Shown here: positions 7,963 through 16,276 of the stretch, in pieces
Layout: each line of letters starts with the position of its first letter
Position numbering within the stretch: position 1 is the stretch's first letter
Source: an uncultured Bacilli bacterium
GTDB taxonomy: Bacteria > Bacillota_I > Bacilli_A > RF39 > UBA660
Length of the DNA stretch: 33,089 nucleotides
Reading direction: 5' to 3'
Assembly (NCBI GenBank): GCA_934099115.1
Contig: CAKOPK010000012.1
Span: 1-33,089 of the forward strand
The notes under the pieces: generated by a model
The model's input: the letters and a program-made list of their open reading frames with translations, nothing else
Database searches by the model: none
Told to the model about the DNA's origin: nothing
Translations under genes and position numbers: made by a program

Positions 7963-8166
7963 TCACTTATCTCTTTTTGTAAAAATCCCTCTAGGTTTTA
8001 AAATTCTTCCAAATCCTTTTGACTTTTTAGGCTTATCTAAAGAAACAGAGTTATTCTTACTATAAAGCATTGGCATTTCATCCATTGGATGTCTTCCACC
8101 AAGAACTGCAATAACTGGCGAATAACCAGTTGTTCTGTTTAATTTAAACTTCTTTTGTTTAGCCAT
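7963..8166 (-). CDS. Small basic protein of unknown function between rpmG and efp
   Basis: I do not recognise this 67-residue protein. It is strongly basic, with Lys and Arg far outnumbering four acidic residues. It starts MAKQKKFKLNRTTGY, has a central GGRHPMDEMPMLYS stretch and ends in the basic segment ILKPRGIFTKRDK. It has no Cys, no signal peptide and no membrane segment. It lies 13 bp after rpmG (SD-like GGGAAGAGA) and 9 bp before efp, so all three should be cotranscribed. The size, charge and translation-gene neighbours suggest a ribosome- or RNA-binding protein, by inference only. It ends with TGA, one of only two intact genes here that do. Confidence 0.7.
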   Translation of the reverse strand: MAKQKKFKLNRTTGYSPVIAVLGGRHPMDEMPMLYSKNNSVSLDKPKKSKGFGRILKPRGIFTKRDK

Positions 8167-8179
8167 AATCTCTTCCCTA

Positions 8180-8344
8180 CTATTTTTTTTCTTTTGCTGC
8201 TTGATGTTTGTGACATTTTTTGCAATATTTCTTAACTTCTAAGCGGTCAGGAGTATTCTTTTTATTTTTGCTTGTGCATCTTAATTCTTCACCACATACA
8301 GTACATCTTAAAGTTACATAATTTCTATTTTCATTTTTTGCCAT
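8180..8344 (-). CDS. rpmG: Ribosomal protein bL33
   Basis: Read from the ATG at 8344, this 54-residue protein begins MAKNENRNYVTLRCTVCGEE, continues through TSKNKKNTPDRLEVKKYC and ends KHQAAKEKK, followed by two consecutive TAG stops. It is the large-subunit protein bL33. CTVC and CKKC form the four-cysteine zinc ribbon, so this is the zinc-containing form. An excellent SD, AAAGGAGGTG, precedes it and a promoter lies in the 3' end of the upstream PBP gene. It leads the operon with the unknown 67-aa gene and efp. Confidence 0.95.
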   Translation of the reverse strand: MAKNENRNYVTLRCTVCGEELRCTSKNKKNTPDRLEVKKYCKKCHKHQAAKEKK

Positions 8345-8376
8345 AAAAGCACCTCCTTTATAAAAAGTCTACCCGT

Positions 8377-8405
8377 ATTATAACATTATTTTAATCCTCC
8401 CACAA
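8377..8405 (-). promoter_or_regulatory. Promoter of the rpmG operon
   Basis: On the minus strand TTGTGG (8400-8405) and TATAAT (8377-8382) are 17 bp apart. The -35 lies inside the last codons of the PBP gene, so rpmG has its own promoter in addition to possible read-through. Confidence 0.55.
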
Positions 8406-10355
8406 GAGGAAATCGTTAATATTACGTGCAATTAATCTATTTACAGGGCTTCTATACTTGGTTTTACCATTGATATTACTAGTATTAGGACTAATAACAA
8501 CAATAGAATATTTAGGATTATCATAAGGAGCATACATCAAAAAAGTATTACTAATAACAAAACTATCTAATTTTCCATCATAATTCGTATCTATATACGA
8601 TTCACTTGTTCCTGTTTTTCCAGCACTTGCTATATTAGGATTCATATACCAATAACCCGTTCCACTCTTCATAACCTCTCTTAAACCAAGGCGTATTCTT
8701 TCTCTATACTTTTCTTCTAACTGAACTTGATTTAAAACTTGTATTTCATTTTTAATAATCTCTTCTGTTCCATCTTGAATAGAATGCATCAAGTTTAATT
8801 TTAACCGTTTTCCATCATTAGCAATTGTATTAATATACTGCATAAGTTCTACCGGTGTATATAAATCATATTGACCTATTGCTAAATTAAGTAATAAATC
8901 TGGTGCTACTAAAGTACCTTGCAATCCCTTTTGCTCATTTGGTAAATCAATACCCGTTAAATCTCCTAAACCATATTCTTTAAAAACATTTCGATAAATA
9001 TCAAAATCTTCTTTCTTAACAACTGCCTTCCTATTATAATAATAAGGATTATTAGATACTGCAAGTGCTATTCGAAATTGATAAACGTTAGAACTAAGTG
9101 CTAAAGCTTTTAAATCATTCAAAGTACCTAATGTTTTATAAGAACATTTTAAAGGTAAATTCTCTAATTTAATACAACTATCTTGAAACTTAGTACCAAT
9201 ATCAATAACCTTTTGTTGATATCCTACACTAATAGAAGCTGCTTTTACTGCACTACCAACTGTATAAGCGTTCTGAATAACTCCAATACTAACATCTTGA
9301 TATTCTCCATTATCCAGTCTTCGAATACCAGCTATTGCTTTAATAGCACCTGTCTTTGGCTCTCCAATTAAAGCATAGGACTCTCTATAAAACTCTGTAT
9401 TCGCTTGCTTCTTAGCTATTTCCATCTGTTTTTTAATAATATTTTCTACTTCTACCTGTATATCAATATCAATCTCTAATACTAAATCTTTTCCTCTTTT
9501 CGCTTCTTTTACTAATTCTAAATTATTATTAACAATCTTATATACTGCCTTTTCTCCCCTTAAATACTCTTCATATTGTTCTTCTAATCCACTAATACCT
9601 ACTCTATCTTGATAAGTATAACCATCACTTAACAAATCCATCTTTTCTTTAGGTAAACTATTACTAATAGTCCCTAATATACTTTTTAAAGTATCTCCAT
9701 ATAAATATACTCTATCCCATCTCATATTACCAAAAACACCATCTAAATTCTCTTCTAGAATAGATGCATATTCTGCTTCTGTTATATTTTCTAATAAAAC
9801 TTTATTAGAATAAGCATAACCATCATTCATCAAATAATAAAAATAAGAACTATATTTCTCCAAAGGAGTTAACTCTTCTATCATCTCTTCTGTGATTCTA
9901 TCTAATTTTAAAGCCTCTAATTCTTTTTTAGAAATCTCTCTTCTCTTATACTTTTCTCTTTCTTTATCTGTAATAAGCTTATTACAATTATCAGGATATA
10001 ACACCATATAAAATTCTTTTAATTGTCCTTCTTTATAAGAATATCTATAATTAGTAAGAACTACTAATTTACTAGCAATCTCTAATTCTTTTTTTAAAGT
10101 TATATTTTCTATTTTATGATAAACAATCTGTGGTGTTCCAATATTATCTACAATAACTTTCCCATTAATATCTAGTATTCTCCCTCTAGGAGCACTCCCT
10201 CCTGTCGTATAATTTTCTGTTAGACGTTTATATTCACTGATATAATAACCATGAGAATAATATACTAAAGAGATAACTCGATATAAAAAGAAACTAAAAA
10301 CTATAACTAATAAAGAACTAAATAAAGAAAACCTTTTTACCATATAAAACACCAT
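8391..10355 (-). CDS. Class B penicillin-binding protein (transpeptidase)
   Basis: This membrane-anchored D,D-transpeptidase cross-links peptidoglycan. At 654 aa it has one N-terminal membrane segment (about 9-31), then the PBP dimerisation region with the usual APRGRILDINGKVIVDN. The transpeptidase domain carries all three active-site motifs: S368-A-V-K, S421-S-N and K580-T-G-T. No PASTA domains follow. It belongs with PBP2/SpoVD/PbpH-like elongation or division enzymes, but I cannot say which. Two starts are possible: the ATG at 10355 has no clear SD, and one four codons downstream (10343) has GGTG at 6 bases. It is divergent from the DUF2624-like gene. Confidence 0.9.
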   Translation of the reverse strand: MVFYMVKRFSLFSSLLVIVFSFFLYRVISLVYYSHGYYISEYKRLTENYTTGGSAPRGRILDINGKVIVDNIGTPQIVYHKIENITLKKELEIASKLVVLTNYRYSYKEGQLKEFYMVLYPDNCNKLITDKEREKYKRREISKKELEALKLDRITEEMIEELTPLEKYSSYFYYLMNDGYAYSNKVLLENITEAEYASILEENLDGVFGNMRWDRVYLYGDTLKSILGTISNSLPKEKMDLLSDGYTYQDRVGISGLEEQYEEYLRGEKAVYKIVNNNLELVKEAKRGKDLVLEIDIDIQVEVENIIKKQMEIAKKQANTEFYRESYALIGEPKTGAIKAIAGIRRLDNGEYQDVSIGVIQNAYTVGSAVKAASISVGYQQKVIDIGTKFQDSCIKLENLPLKCSYKTLGTLNDLKALALSSNVYQFRIALAVSNNPYYYNRKAVVKKEDFDIYRNVFKEYGLGDLTGIDLPNEQKGLQGTLVAPDLLLNLAIGQYDLYTPVELMQYINTIANDGKRLKLNLMHSIQDGTEEIIKNEIQVLNQVQLEEKYRERIRLGLREVMKSGTGYWYMNPNIASAGKTGTSESYIDTNYDGKLDSFVISNTFLMYAPYDNPKYSIVVISPNTSNINGKTKYRSPVNRLIARNINDFLLWED

Positions 10356-10416
10356 TATTAGTATTTTAAATTATTATTTTTTCATACAATATAATAAGTA
10401 AGAAAGGAGAATTTTA

Positions 10417-10680
10417 ATGTATCCCTTAATAAAAAGATATATGGAAAAACTAACAAAAGATGACATTAAGAATTTTGCTTTAACCAAAAATACCAATCTA
10501 AGTCCCGAAGAATTAGATTTCATTTACTTATTTGTCAAAAAAAATTGGGAACAAATACTAAAAAACCCTAAATTATTAAATTTAGAGCGTTATAAAGAAC
10601 ATTTTACTGAAGAAAACTATCATAAAATAGCAAAATTAATAGAAGAATACAGTATAAAATATCAAGCCTTCTTACGTTAA
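10417..10680 (+). CDS. Small helical protein, DUF2624 (YqfT)-like
   Basis: This 87-residue, predicted all-helical cytosolic protein begins MYPLIKRYMEKLTKDDIKNF, with a second half LERYKEHFTEENYHKIAKLIEEY. The layout (NP..-K-L..LT...L..A... then an ER/ERYK helix and a last helix) resembles DUF2624 proteins such as B. subtilis YqfT, and yqfT sits beside the endonuclease IV gene in Bacillus. Here too the neighbour is endonuclease IV, although convergent. This is recalled similarity, not a search, and the function is unknown. A good SD, AAAGGAGA, precedes it and a terminator overlaps its stop codon. Confidence 0.65.
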   Translation: MYPLIKRYMEKLTKDDIKNFALTKNTNLSPEELDFIYLFVKKNWEQILKNPKLLNLERYKEHFTEENYHKIAKLIEEYSIKYQAFLR

Positions 10681-10690
10681 GGCTTTTTAT
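10664..10690. terminator. Terminator overlapping the DUF2624-like stop
   Basis: AAGCCTT (10664-10670) pairs with AAGGCTT (10679-10685), followed by a T run. The stop codon lies within the right arm. It may also act on the convergent nfo transcript. Confidence 0.75.
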
Positions 10691-11592
10691 TTATTATAAT
10701 AATCTCGTATATCTTCCATCATATTAGTATTAAATTCACCCTTTTTAATCATATCTATTTCAAACTTATAAGGAGGATATAATCTTTCTTTATCTGTATC
10801 AGTATTTCCTATATATGGAGTTTCTAAAATTTTAGGAATATTCTCCAATCTAGGATTTTTAATAATACTCTCTAAAGCTTGAAAGCCAATCGTGCCATAT
10901 CCAATATTTGCATGTCTATCTTTATGAGATAAAAAAGCATTTTTACTATCATTAATATGAATACATTTTACATAAGATAAACCAATCATAGTATCAAACT
11001 TATCTAAAAAAATATTAAATTCTTTCATATCATATCCTGCATCATTTAAATGACAAGTGTCTAAACAAACACCAATATGTTCTTGAAATTTTACTTTATC
11101 AAGCAAGTATTTAATCTCTTCTAAAGTGCAACCACATTCTGTTCCTTTGCCTGCCATTGTCTCAAGTAAAATAGTTACTTTACTATCTTCTAATATTTGA
11201 TTTAATGCAAAAGCAATATTATCTAGTGCAACTGTTCTATCTAATCCCACACTAGAACCAGGATGCAAAACTATATAAGAAACACCAATTTCTTCGCACC
11301 GACATAACTCCTTCTTTAAAAATTGGATACTAAAATCATATTTGATAGGGTCTTGATTATTAGCTAAATTAACAATATATGGAGCATGACAAATCACATT
11401 GTTAATATCTATATCATGTGCAATCATTAATTCTTTTGCTTTATTTACTAATTCCATATCAATACTTTTCCGTACTGTATTTTGAGGAGCTCCTGTATAA
11501 AACATAAAAGTATTAGCCCCATAACTAATCGCTTCTCTAGCACTACCTAAAAGTTGTTCTTTCCCAAAAGAAACATGAGAACCTATTATCAT
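10687..11592 (-). CDS. nfo: Endonuclease IV (AP endonuclease)
   Basis: This zinc-dependent TIM-barrel enzyme incises DNA 5' to abasic sites in base-excision repair. At 301 aa it has the normal family length. It shows the family motifs in order: IGSHVSF at the N-terminus, HAPYIVNLA, VLHPGSS, LLETMAGKGTE, GVCLDTCHLNDAGYD, CIHINDSKNAF, HKDRHANIGYGTIG and ILETPY. These contain the His, Glu and Asp metal ligands. AGGTGG lies five bases before the ATG. It is transcribed alone, convergent with the DUF2624-like gene. Confidence 0.95.
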   Translation of the reverse strand: MIIGSHVSFGKEQLLGSAREAISYGANTFMFYTGAPQNTVRKSIDMELVNKAKELMIAHDIDINNVICHAPYIVNLANNQDPIKYDFSIQFLKKELCRCEEIGVSYIVLHPGSSVGLDRTVALDNIAFALNQILEDSKVTILLETMAGKGTECGCTLEEIKYLLDKVKFQEHIGVCLDTCHLNDAGYDMKEFNIFLDKFDTMIGLSYVKCIHINDSKNAFLSHKDRHANIGYGTIGFQALESIIKNPRLENIPKILETPYIGNTDTDKERLYPPYKFEIDMIKKGEFNTNMMEDIRDYYNK

Positions 11593-11648
11593 TTAAACCA
11601 CCTAACCCTATTATAATAAAATTCACTCTAAGAAACAAGCTAAAAAAA

Positions 11649-11667
11649 GAAAAAAGGCTTTCGCCTT
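11649..11667 (-). terminator. Terminator of the prepilin gene
   Basis: On the minus strand AAGGC and GCCTT enclose a GAAA tetraloop, followed by a T-rich tail. The right arm overlaps the stop codon at 11666-11668. Confidence 0.8.
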
Positions 11668-12088
11668 ATTCTGTTGCTCCACATACAGTAGATGCTTCAT
11701 TACTAGAAACAATAACATCATCACCTGTAATATCAGGAGCTTTTCCATCTATTAGATTAGTCCCATTAGATAACCAAATCTTATAAGAATATTTACCATT
11801 ATTCTCTTCAATTAGAAAACTTCCTGTATATGCTTCATCATTCTTTTCAATTAATCCTGAATTAATAACTTCATCATAAGAAAAGCATTTTGTACCACTA
11901 GATTTCTCATTTACATATAATGTCTTAGCAGCTGCGATAAACTTATTAGCCTCTGTTGCTAATACTTGCTTTTTTGCCTTATCAGTCATTGGAATAACTG
12001 CATTAGTTGCAATTAATATAACAACAGATAGTATAACAATAACGCTTAATAACTCTACTAACGTAAAACCTTTTCTATTCATTTCCAT
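11666..12088 (-). CDS. Type IV prepilin-like protein
   Basis: The protein (140 aa from the ATG at 12088) starts with a short leader and the class III signal MNRKG/FTLVELLSVIVILSVVILIATNAV. A prepilin peptidase would cut between Gly and Phe and methylate Phe1. The remaining small extracytoplasmic domain has two Cys, in TKCFSY and STVCGATE, which could form a disulfide as in other pseudopilins. It is similar in architecture to ComGC and other minor pilins. No assembly ATPase, membrane platform or prepilin peptidase lies in the window and the gene is transcribed alone. A GTG at 12094 and an ATG at 12082 are alternative starts; AGAAGG fits the chosen one. Confidence 0.85.
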   Translation of the reverse strand: MEMNRKGFTLVELLSVIVILSVVILIATNAVIPMTDKAKKQVLATEANKFIAAAKTLYVNEKSSGTKCFSYDEVINSGLIEKNDEAYTGSFLIEENNGKYSYKIWLSNGTNLIDGKAPDITGDDVIVSSNEASTVCGATE

Positions 12089-12158
12089 ATTCACCTTCTA
12101 AACTAATTATACCAAAAATATAACTTTAGTCAACTAATAAATGCATATTTTAAAACTT

Positions 12159-12183
12159 TAAAAAGTCTCTTTTTAAGAGACTT
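12159..12183 (-). terminator. Terminator of the rhodanese-like gene
   Basis: AAGTCTCTT (12163-12171) pairs perfectly with AAGAGACTT (12175-12183) around a 3-base loop, with a T tail on the minus strand. It overlaps the stop codon of the gene at 12182. Confidence 0.85.
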
Positions 12184-12439
12184 ACTCATAACTCATTTGT
12201 GTAACATCATAGCCATAATATTCTAATATACTAACAGCCTTTCTTGACTTAGTACCTTTATTACATATAATATAATAACTCTTATTTTTATCTAATAAAG
12301 TACGATAATTAAGCATTAACTTTTCATATGGTATATTAATACTATCAGGATGATGATAGTAATCATAATCTACTGGATTTTGTAAATCAATTAATGTTCC
12401 CAAAGATTTATGATAATCATTAATATTTAATCTTTTCAT
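12182..12439 (-). CDS. Small single-domain rhodanese-like protein
   Basis: This 85-residue cytosolic protein consists of one rhodanese fold. It contains GTLIDLQNPVDYDYYHHPDSINIPYEKL, the usual strand-helix segment with D-x-R/N at the start of the fold. The active-site loop YYIICNKGTKSRKAV has a single catalytic Cys followed by G-T-K-S. Such domains carry a persulfide sulfur on that Cys, as in GlpE/PspE. The partner and sulfur acceptor are unknown. It is transcribed alone with its own terminator, and GGAGGT lies directly before the ATG. Confidence 0.85.
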   Translation of the reverse strand: MKRLNINDYHKSLGTLIDLQNPVDYDYYHHPDSINIPYEKLMLNYRTLLDKNKSYYIICNKGTKSRKAVSILEYYGYDVTQMSYE

Positions 12440-12483
12440 ACCTCCACCACTGTAAGATATGAATTTAAAATAAATATGAACAT

Positions 12484-12504
12484 AATAAAAGCCCTAAAAG
12501 GGCT
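12484..12504 (-). terminator. Terminator of the VirD4-like gene
   Basis: AGCCCT (12490-12495) pairs with AGGGCT (12499-12504) around a 3-base loop, with a T-rich tail on the minus strand. It overlaps the stop codon at 12503-12505. Confidence 0.75.
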
Positions 12505-14662
12505 ATTCATCACCAAAGAAATCATCAAAGAATTCATCATCAGTAATAACGTTTTCATTTACTATAATGCTATCTGCATCTACATTAATCTTTGGCTTAT
12601 TTTCTGCTACTGTTGAAGTTACCTCTTGTTTAATAGGCATCTCTGGCTTAGAAACTGGTATTGGTTTATCCTCTGGCTCTTTTTCTTCTTCCAATTTCTT
12701 TAAGGTATTTTCTCTTTCTCTTGCTTCTTCTTCATCTAATTCTTTAAGTCTACGGTCTATATCTTTCATCATCGCATCAATATCCATATCGGATAATTTA
12801 CTAGAACTAGCCTCACTCGTATTAGTTTTACTAAAACCTGATGTAGCTAAATCCGAACTAAAAGGATTAAATGGATTACCAAAGTTATTACTAAATGGAT
12901 TTAAAGTATTCTGATTATTATTAGTTTCTAAACTATTCATCATTTGTTTCCTTTTTTCCTCAGTAACAAACTTTTTAACATCAAACAATTCTATTTTTTT
13001 AATCTCTCTATTTGGATATTCTGCTTCAGTACGATTAAGTCCCCAATTCATCTTAAAATCTGGTTCTAACTTTGTTTTAAATGGATTTTTACGTAAACGA
13101 ATAATAATCGCTTCAAATAATTTTAATTTTTGTAAATCCGAAACCGTAACTAAAGGTGTAGAAGCAGTCTTATCTTTTTCTTTAGATTTAACCTCTCCAC
13201 ACATCTTAGATATTTCTTCTAAAGCAGCAAGCTCTGTACTAATTAAATATACTAAATTACCACAGTTACCTTTTATAATTTCTGCTACCTCTTTACCATA
13301 AACATCATTTAATTGAGCAAAGTTTTGAATAATAAAAGTAAAACGAATATCTCTAGAACGAGCAGCACTTACCATAGAATCTACATCTTTTAATGGAGGC
13401 ATATTTGCAAACTCATCTAATATAAAGTTAGTTCGATATGGTAGTTTACCACCACTTTCTTGTGCAACATCAATAAGTGTTTCATAACACTGTTTAATAA
13501 AAATAGTCATTAATGAGTGATATGTCTTTTTCTCATCATGAATAATCATAAATACTGCAGTCTTCTCACGTCCAATATCTTCCATATTAAAATCACTATA
13601 TGCAAGCATCTCACTTAAAGATTCACGCGAAGAAAATAAACGAATTTTTTGACGAAAAGTAGATAAAATACCACCCTTTGTCTCTGACGGAGCATTAACA
13701 GTATTAGAAGCAAAAATATAAGGACTAGACTCTTGACCTTTTAAATTAAAATACTCTTTAATATAAGTACTTGTCGCATATCTCTCTTCTCCAACACTAC
13801 TCATATAATTAATACTATTTAAATTAACTTCTTTTTCGGTAGCATCATAAAATAAACCCAAAGCTAAACCTGAAAAATAGTCAGCAGCACTCTTTTCCCA
13901 AAAGTCAGAGTCTCCACTCTTTCTAGTTTGGTCATATAAAATATTTAAAGCAACATCGTCTAATAACTCTGTAGATTTATCACGATTTCCTTCTTTAAAA
14001 TAACGATATGGTAAAGTAAGTGGATTCCAAGCATTACCTCTATTAGGTTCACGAAAGTTTAAAACAATAATCTTATATCCTCTCTCTTTTAAAGCAGTCG
14101 CTGCATATTTATAAATTTCTCCTTTAGGGTCAGTAATAATCATAGATTCCCCTTTTTTAGCAAGTAAATTAACCATTGGTTTAACAACTGTCTGTGTTTT
14201 ACCAGAACCAGTAGAACCTATAACTAAATTATGATATTCTCCATTATCAACCCATATTTCTTTTCCATTATTAATAAGTGGAATACCTGCAGCTTCTAAA
14301 ACATCCGCTTGAGGGTCTACTTTTACAACATTCGTATCACTTTTTATTTCTTTATCAGTACTCCATCTCGCATAACCGCTCTCTTGTTTTTCTCCAATTT
14401 TTAAGCCAAAGCCTTTACCCTTTTCTTTATTAAAAATATAAGAAGAAACACTAGTAAAGATAACAACAAGAGAAATGATAAACATAAATAAAGTTAAAAC
14501 AATATAATCTCCTGTAAAAGCTTTAAAAGGAAGTAAACCATAAAACTTTCCTTCATTAATAAAAGAAGAAAAATTTAAAACAGCAATCGCACATAAATAT
14601 AAAAGTAATACACAATATAAACAAAATATCATAAAGTCTTTCGGTGATATTTTAAATTTCAT
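12503..14662 (-). CDS. VirD4/TraG-type coupling ATPase
   Basis: This 719-residue protein of the type IV coupling (VirD4/TraG) family normally hands DNA or proteins to a secretion channel at the membrane. It has two membrane segments (about 10-32 and 52-76). Walker A is GSTGSGKT (149-156), followed by the family signature TDPKGEIYKYAA and NFREPNRGNAWNPL. Walker B is FILDEFANMP (DEF at 416-418), with SAARSRDIRF and IIQNFAQL after it. The C-terminal region from about 600 is low-complexity, charged and rich in Asn, Ser and Glu, and ends in an acidic tail that may be a docking region. No relaxase, VirB4, channel or origin of transfer is in the window and the neighbours are housekeeping genes. Confidence 0.88.
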   Translation of the reverse strand: MKFKISPKDFMIFCLYCVLLLYLCAIAVLNFSSFINEGKFYGLLPFKAFTGDYIVLTLFMFIISLVVIFTSVSSYIFNKEKGKGFGLKIGEKQESGYARWSTDKEIKSDTNVVKVDPQADVLEAAGIPLINNGKEIWVDNGEYHNLVIGSTGSGKTQTVVKPMVNLLAKKGESMIITDPKGEIYKYAATALKERGYKIIVLNFREPNRGNAWNPLTLPYRYFKEGNRDKSTELLDDVALNILYDQTRKSGDSDFWEKSAADYFSGLALGLFYDATEKEVNLNSINYMSSVGEERYATSTYIKEYFNLKGQESSPYIFASNTVNAPSETKGGILSTFRQKIRLFSSRESLSEMLAYSDFNMEDIGREKTAVFMIIHDEKKTYHSLMTIFIKQCYETLIDVAQESGGKLPYRTNFILDEFANMPPLKDVDSMVSAARSRDIRFTFIIQNFAQLNDVYGKEVAEIIKGNCGNLVYLISTELAALEEISKMCGEVKSKEKDKTASTPLVTVSDLQKLKLFEAIIIRLRKNPFKTKLEPDFKMNWGLNRTEAEYPNREIKKIELFDVKKFVTEEKRKQMMNSLETNNNQNTLNPFSNNFGNPFNPFSSDLATSGFSKTNTSEASSSKLSDMDIDAMMKDIDRRLKELDEEEARERENTLKKLEEEKEPEDKPIPVSKPEMPIKQEVTSTVAENKPKINVDADSIIVNENVITDDEFFDDFFGDE

Positions 14663-14745
14663 TTTTCATTTCTCCTTTTTGTCCTAAAACTAAAAGTATT
14701 ATACTACAAATTATAGAAAAGGAAAAGATAAAAACCTTACTTTCC

Positions 14746-15198
14746 CTATTTTAAATGATATGGATAATATATATCATAGAAAAAACTGTTCTTTTTATAA
14801 AAATTTTCTAACTGATAAGTATCATCATAAGTCTTCAAAAAAGAATATAAATCTTCGCTTTTACTATTAAACTTATAATCAATTAAAGAAGCAGTCTCAT
14901 AATAATACGCCGTATAAATAGTAAATTCTGGTAATTGATAACTATTCTTAAGTTCCCTAAATTCACTCTCTTTTTCTTTAAAAAATTGTTCTTGATAAGC
15001 TTTAGGGTCTTTATAAATCTTATTATCCCCATTCATACAATAAATATCATCTATCTCACTCGTACATTCTAATTTTTTAAAAGAATGATGAAAAAAAATA
15101 TAAGAACGAACTCCCACAAAAAGAAAAACAAAAACCATTAAGATAAGTAAAATTAAAAGAATACGATGTTTATCTAAAGTATTAATTATTCTTTTCAT
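14746..15198 (-). CDS. Small membrane-anchored protein of unknown function downstream of uppS
   Basis: I do not recognise this 150-residue protein. The start MKRIINTLDKHRI at 15198 is chosen because GGAG lies 8 bases before it inside the uppS 3' end, and because a longer upstream reading frame would overlap uppS by 120 bases. One membrane segment (about 12-32) is followed by a probably extracytoplasmic domain rich in Tyr, Phe, Lys and Asp. That domain has two Cys (LECTSEIDDIYC), a possible disulfide. The start overlaps the uppS stop by 17 nt, so translation is probably coupled and the product may work with lipid-linked envelope synthesis; this is inference. Confidence 0.7.
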   Translation of the reverse strand: MKRIINTLDKHRILLILLILMVFVFLFVGVRSYIFFHHSFKKLECTSEIDDIYCMNGDNKIYKDPKAYQEQFFKEKESEFRELKNSYQLPEFTIYTAYYYETASLIDYKFNSKSEDLYSFLKTYDDTYQLENFYKKNSFFYDIYYPYHLK

Positions 15199-15889
15199 GA
15201 ATTTCTCCAAAACGTCTGTCTCTATTTTCAAATAAAAATAAAGCCTTATTAAATTCTGATTTATTAAAATCTGGAAAATAAGTATTAGTAAAATAAAATT
15301 CACTATAACTCATCTGATATAACATAAAATTACTAATTCTTTGTTCTCCACCCGTACGAATTAATAAATCAATCGGAGGTAAATCTTGATATAAATAATG
15401 ATAAAAATCTTCTCTTTGAAACTGAGTAATATCTAATCCCTTATGAATATCTTCTGCTAAACGAATAGCACCATCTATAATCTCTTCTTGCCCTCCATAA
15501 TTTAAACAAATATTTAAAATACCAGCCTGATTATTTTTAGTCTTCTCTTCTATATGATTCATCGCTTCTAATACATCCGGCCTTAAATTAATTTTTCTTC
15601 CTGAAAATAACACTTTAATCCCTTTTTTATCCAATTTAGCAAACTTCGTTTTAAACATTTTAATGAATAAATCCATCAAATAATCTACTTCTTCTTTACT
15701 TCTTTTAAAATTATCTGTAGAGAATGCATAAACACTTAATATTTGAACACCCATATCTACTGCATGAATAGCTAGATTTTCTAAAGTTTTGCTACCCTCT
15801 TTATGTCCCTCACTTCTCTTTAATCCTCTAGCTTCCGCCCATCTTCCATTACCATCCATGATGATAGCAACATGATTTGGTTTATTCAT
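15182..15889 (-). CDS. uppS: Undecaprenyl diphosphate synthase (cis-prenyltransferase)
   Basis: This enzyme adds isopentenyl diphosphate units in cis to make the C55 lipid carrier for peptidoglycan. The protein is 235 aa from the ATG at 15889. The hallmark HVAIIMDGNGRWA holds the catalytic Asp. EGHKEGSKTL, YAFSTDNFKRSKEEVDYLM, NICLNYGGQEEI and LLIRTGGEQRISNFMLYQMSYSEF follow, and the normal family end RFGE is present. The GTG three codons upstream is less likely because AAGGA lies 10 bases before the ATG and almost on top of the GTG. In many Firmicutes cdsA follows; here an unknown membrane protein does. Confidence 0.95.
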   Translation of the reverse strand: MNKPNHVAIIMDGNGRWAEARGLKRSEGHKEGSKTLENLAIHAVDMGVQILSVYAFSTDNFKRSKEEVDYLMDLFIKMFKTKFAKLDKKGIKVLFSGRKINLRPDVLEAMNHIEEKTKNNQAGILNICLNYGGQEEIIDGAIRLAEDIHKGLDITQFQREDFYHYLYQDLPPIDLLIRTGGEQRISNFMLYQMSYSEFYFTNTYFPDFNKSEFNKALFLFENRDRRFGEIHEKNN

Positions 15890-16171
15890 TAGTACCACAT
15901 CCTTAAAAAAATTATACCATAACCAATCTGCTTTATAAAGAAAAAAACTACCCTTTTACAGGATAAAAATTTCTAATTCATGCGTCTTTCTAAACCATTA
16001 ATATCTGCAATATATTTAATTTTTTATAAATTCCAGCCTTAAGTGTATAGCCATCCCTTATAGTCACATAATAAAATATGCTTTTTTATTATCCAACTAT
16101 ATAATTATATTTACTAAAAGTAACACCATCAATTAATCAACCAATCACATTATATTAATTTTAACATACAA
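15890..16171. other. Gene-free AT-rich stretch
   Basis: This stretch upstream of uppS has stops in all frames at short intervals and no convincing start or SD. A short minus-strand stretch (about 15990-16060) reads like a few codons of a decayed gene, but I cannot name it. I see no RNA structure here beyond the terminator and tRNA that follow. Confidence 0.5.
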
Positions 16172-16205
16172 AAAATCTACACGCTTTTTATTTCGTGCAG
16201 ATTTT
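16172..16205 (-). terminator. Terminator of the tRNA-Thr gene
   Basis: Positions 16172-16183 pair with 16194-16205 with one A/C mismatch around a 10-base loop, with a T run on the minus strand. It lies about 70 bp downstream of tRNA-Thr. Confidence 0.7.
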
Positions 16206-16276
16206 CAAATCACTTCTTTATTCTCTTTCTAAGAATAAGACGCAATAAAAAACCATAAATACAGGATTAAATAATA

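Noticed and set aside
15199..15303. 35-codon N-terminal extension of the gene downstream of uppS
   Set aside because: It lies inside uppS in another frame and lacks an SD; the start at 15198 has GGAG at 8 bases.
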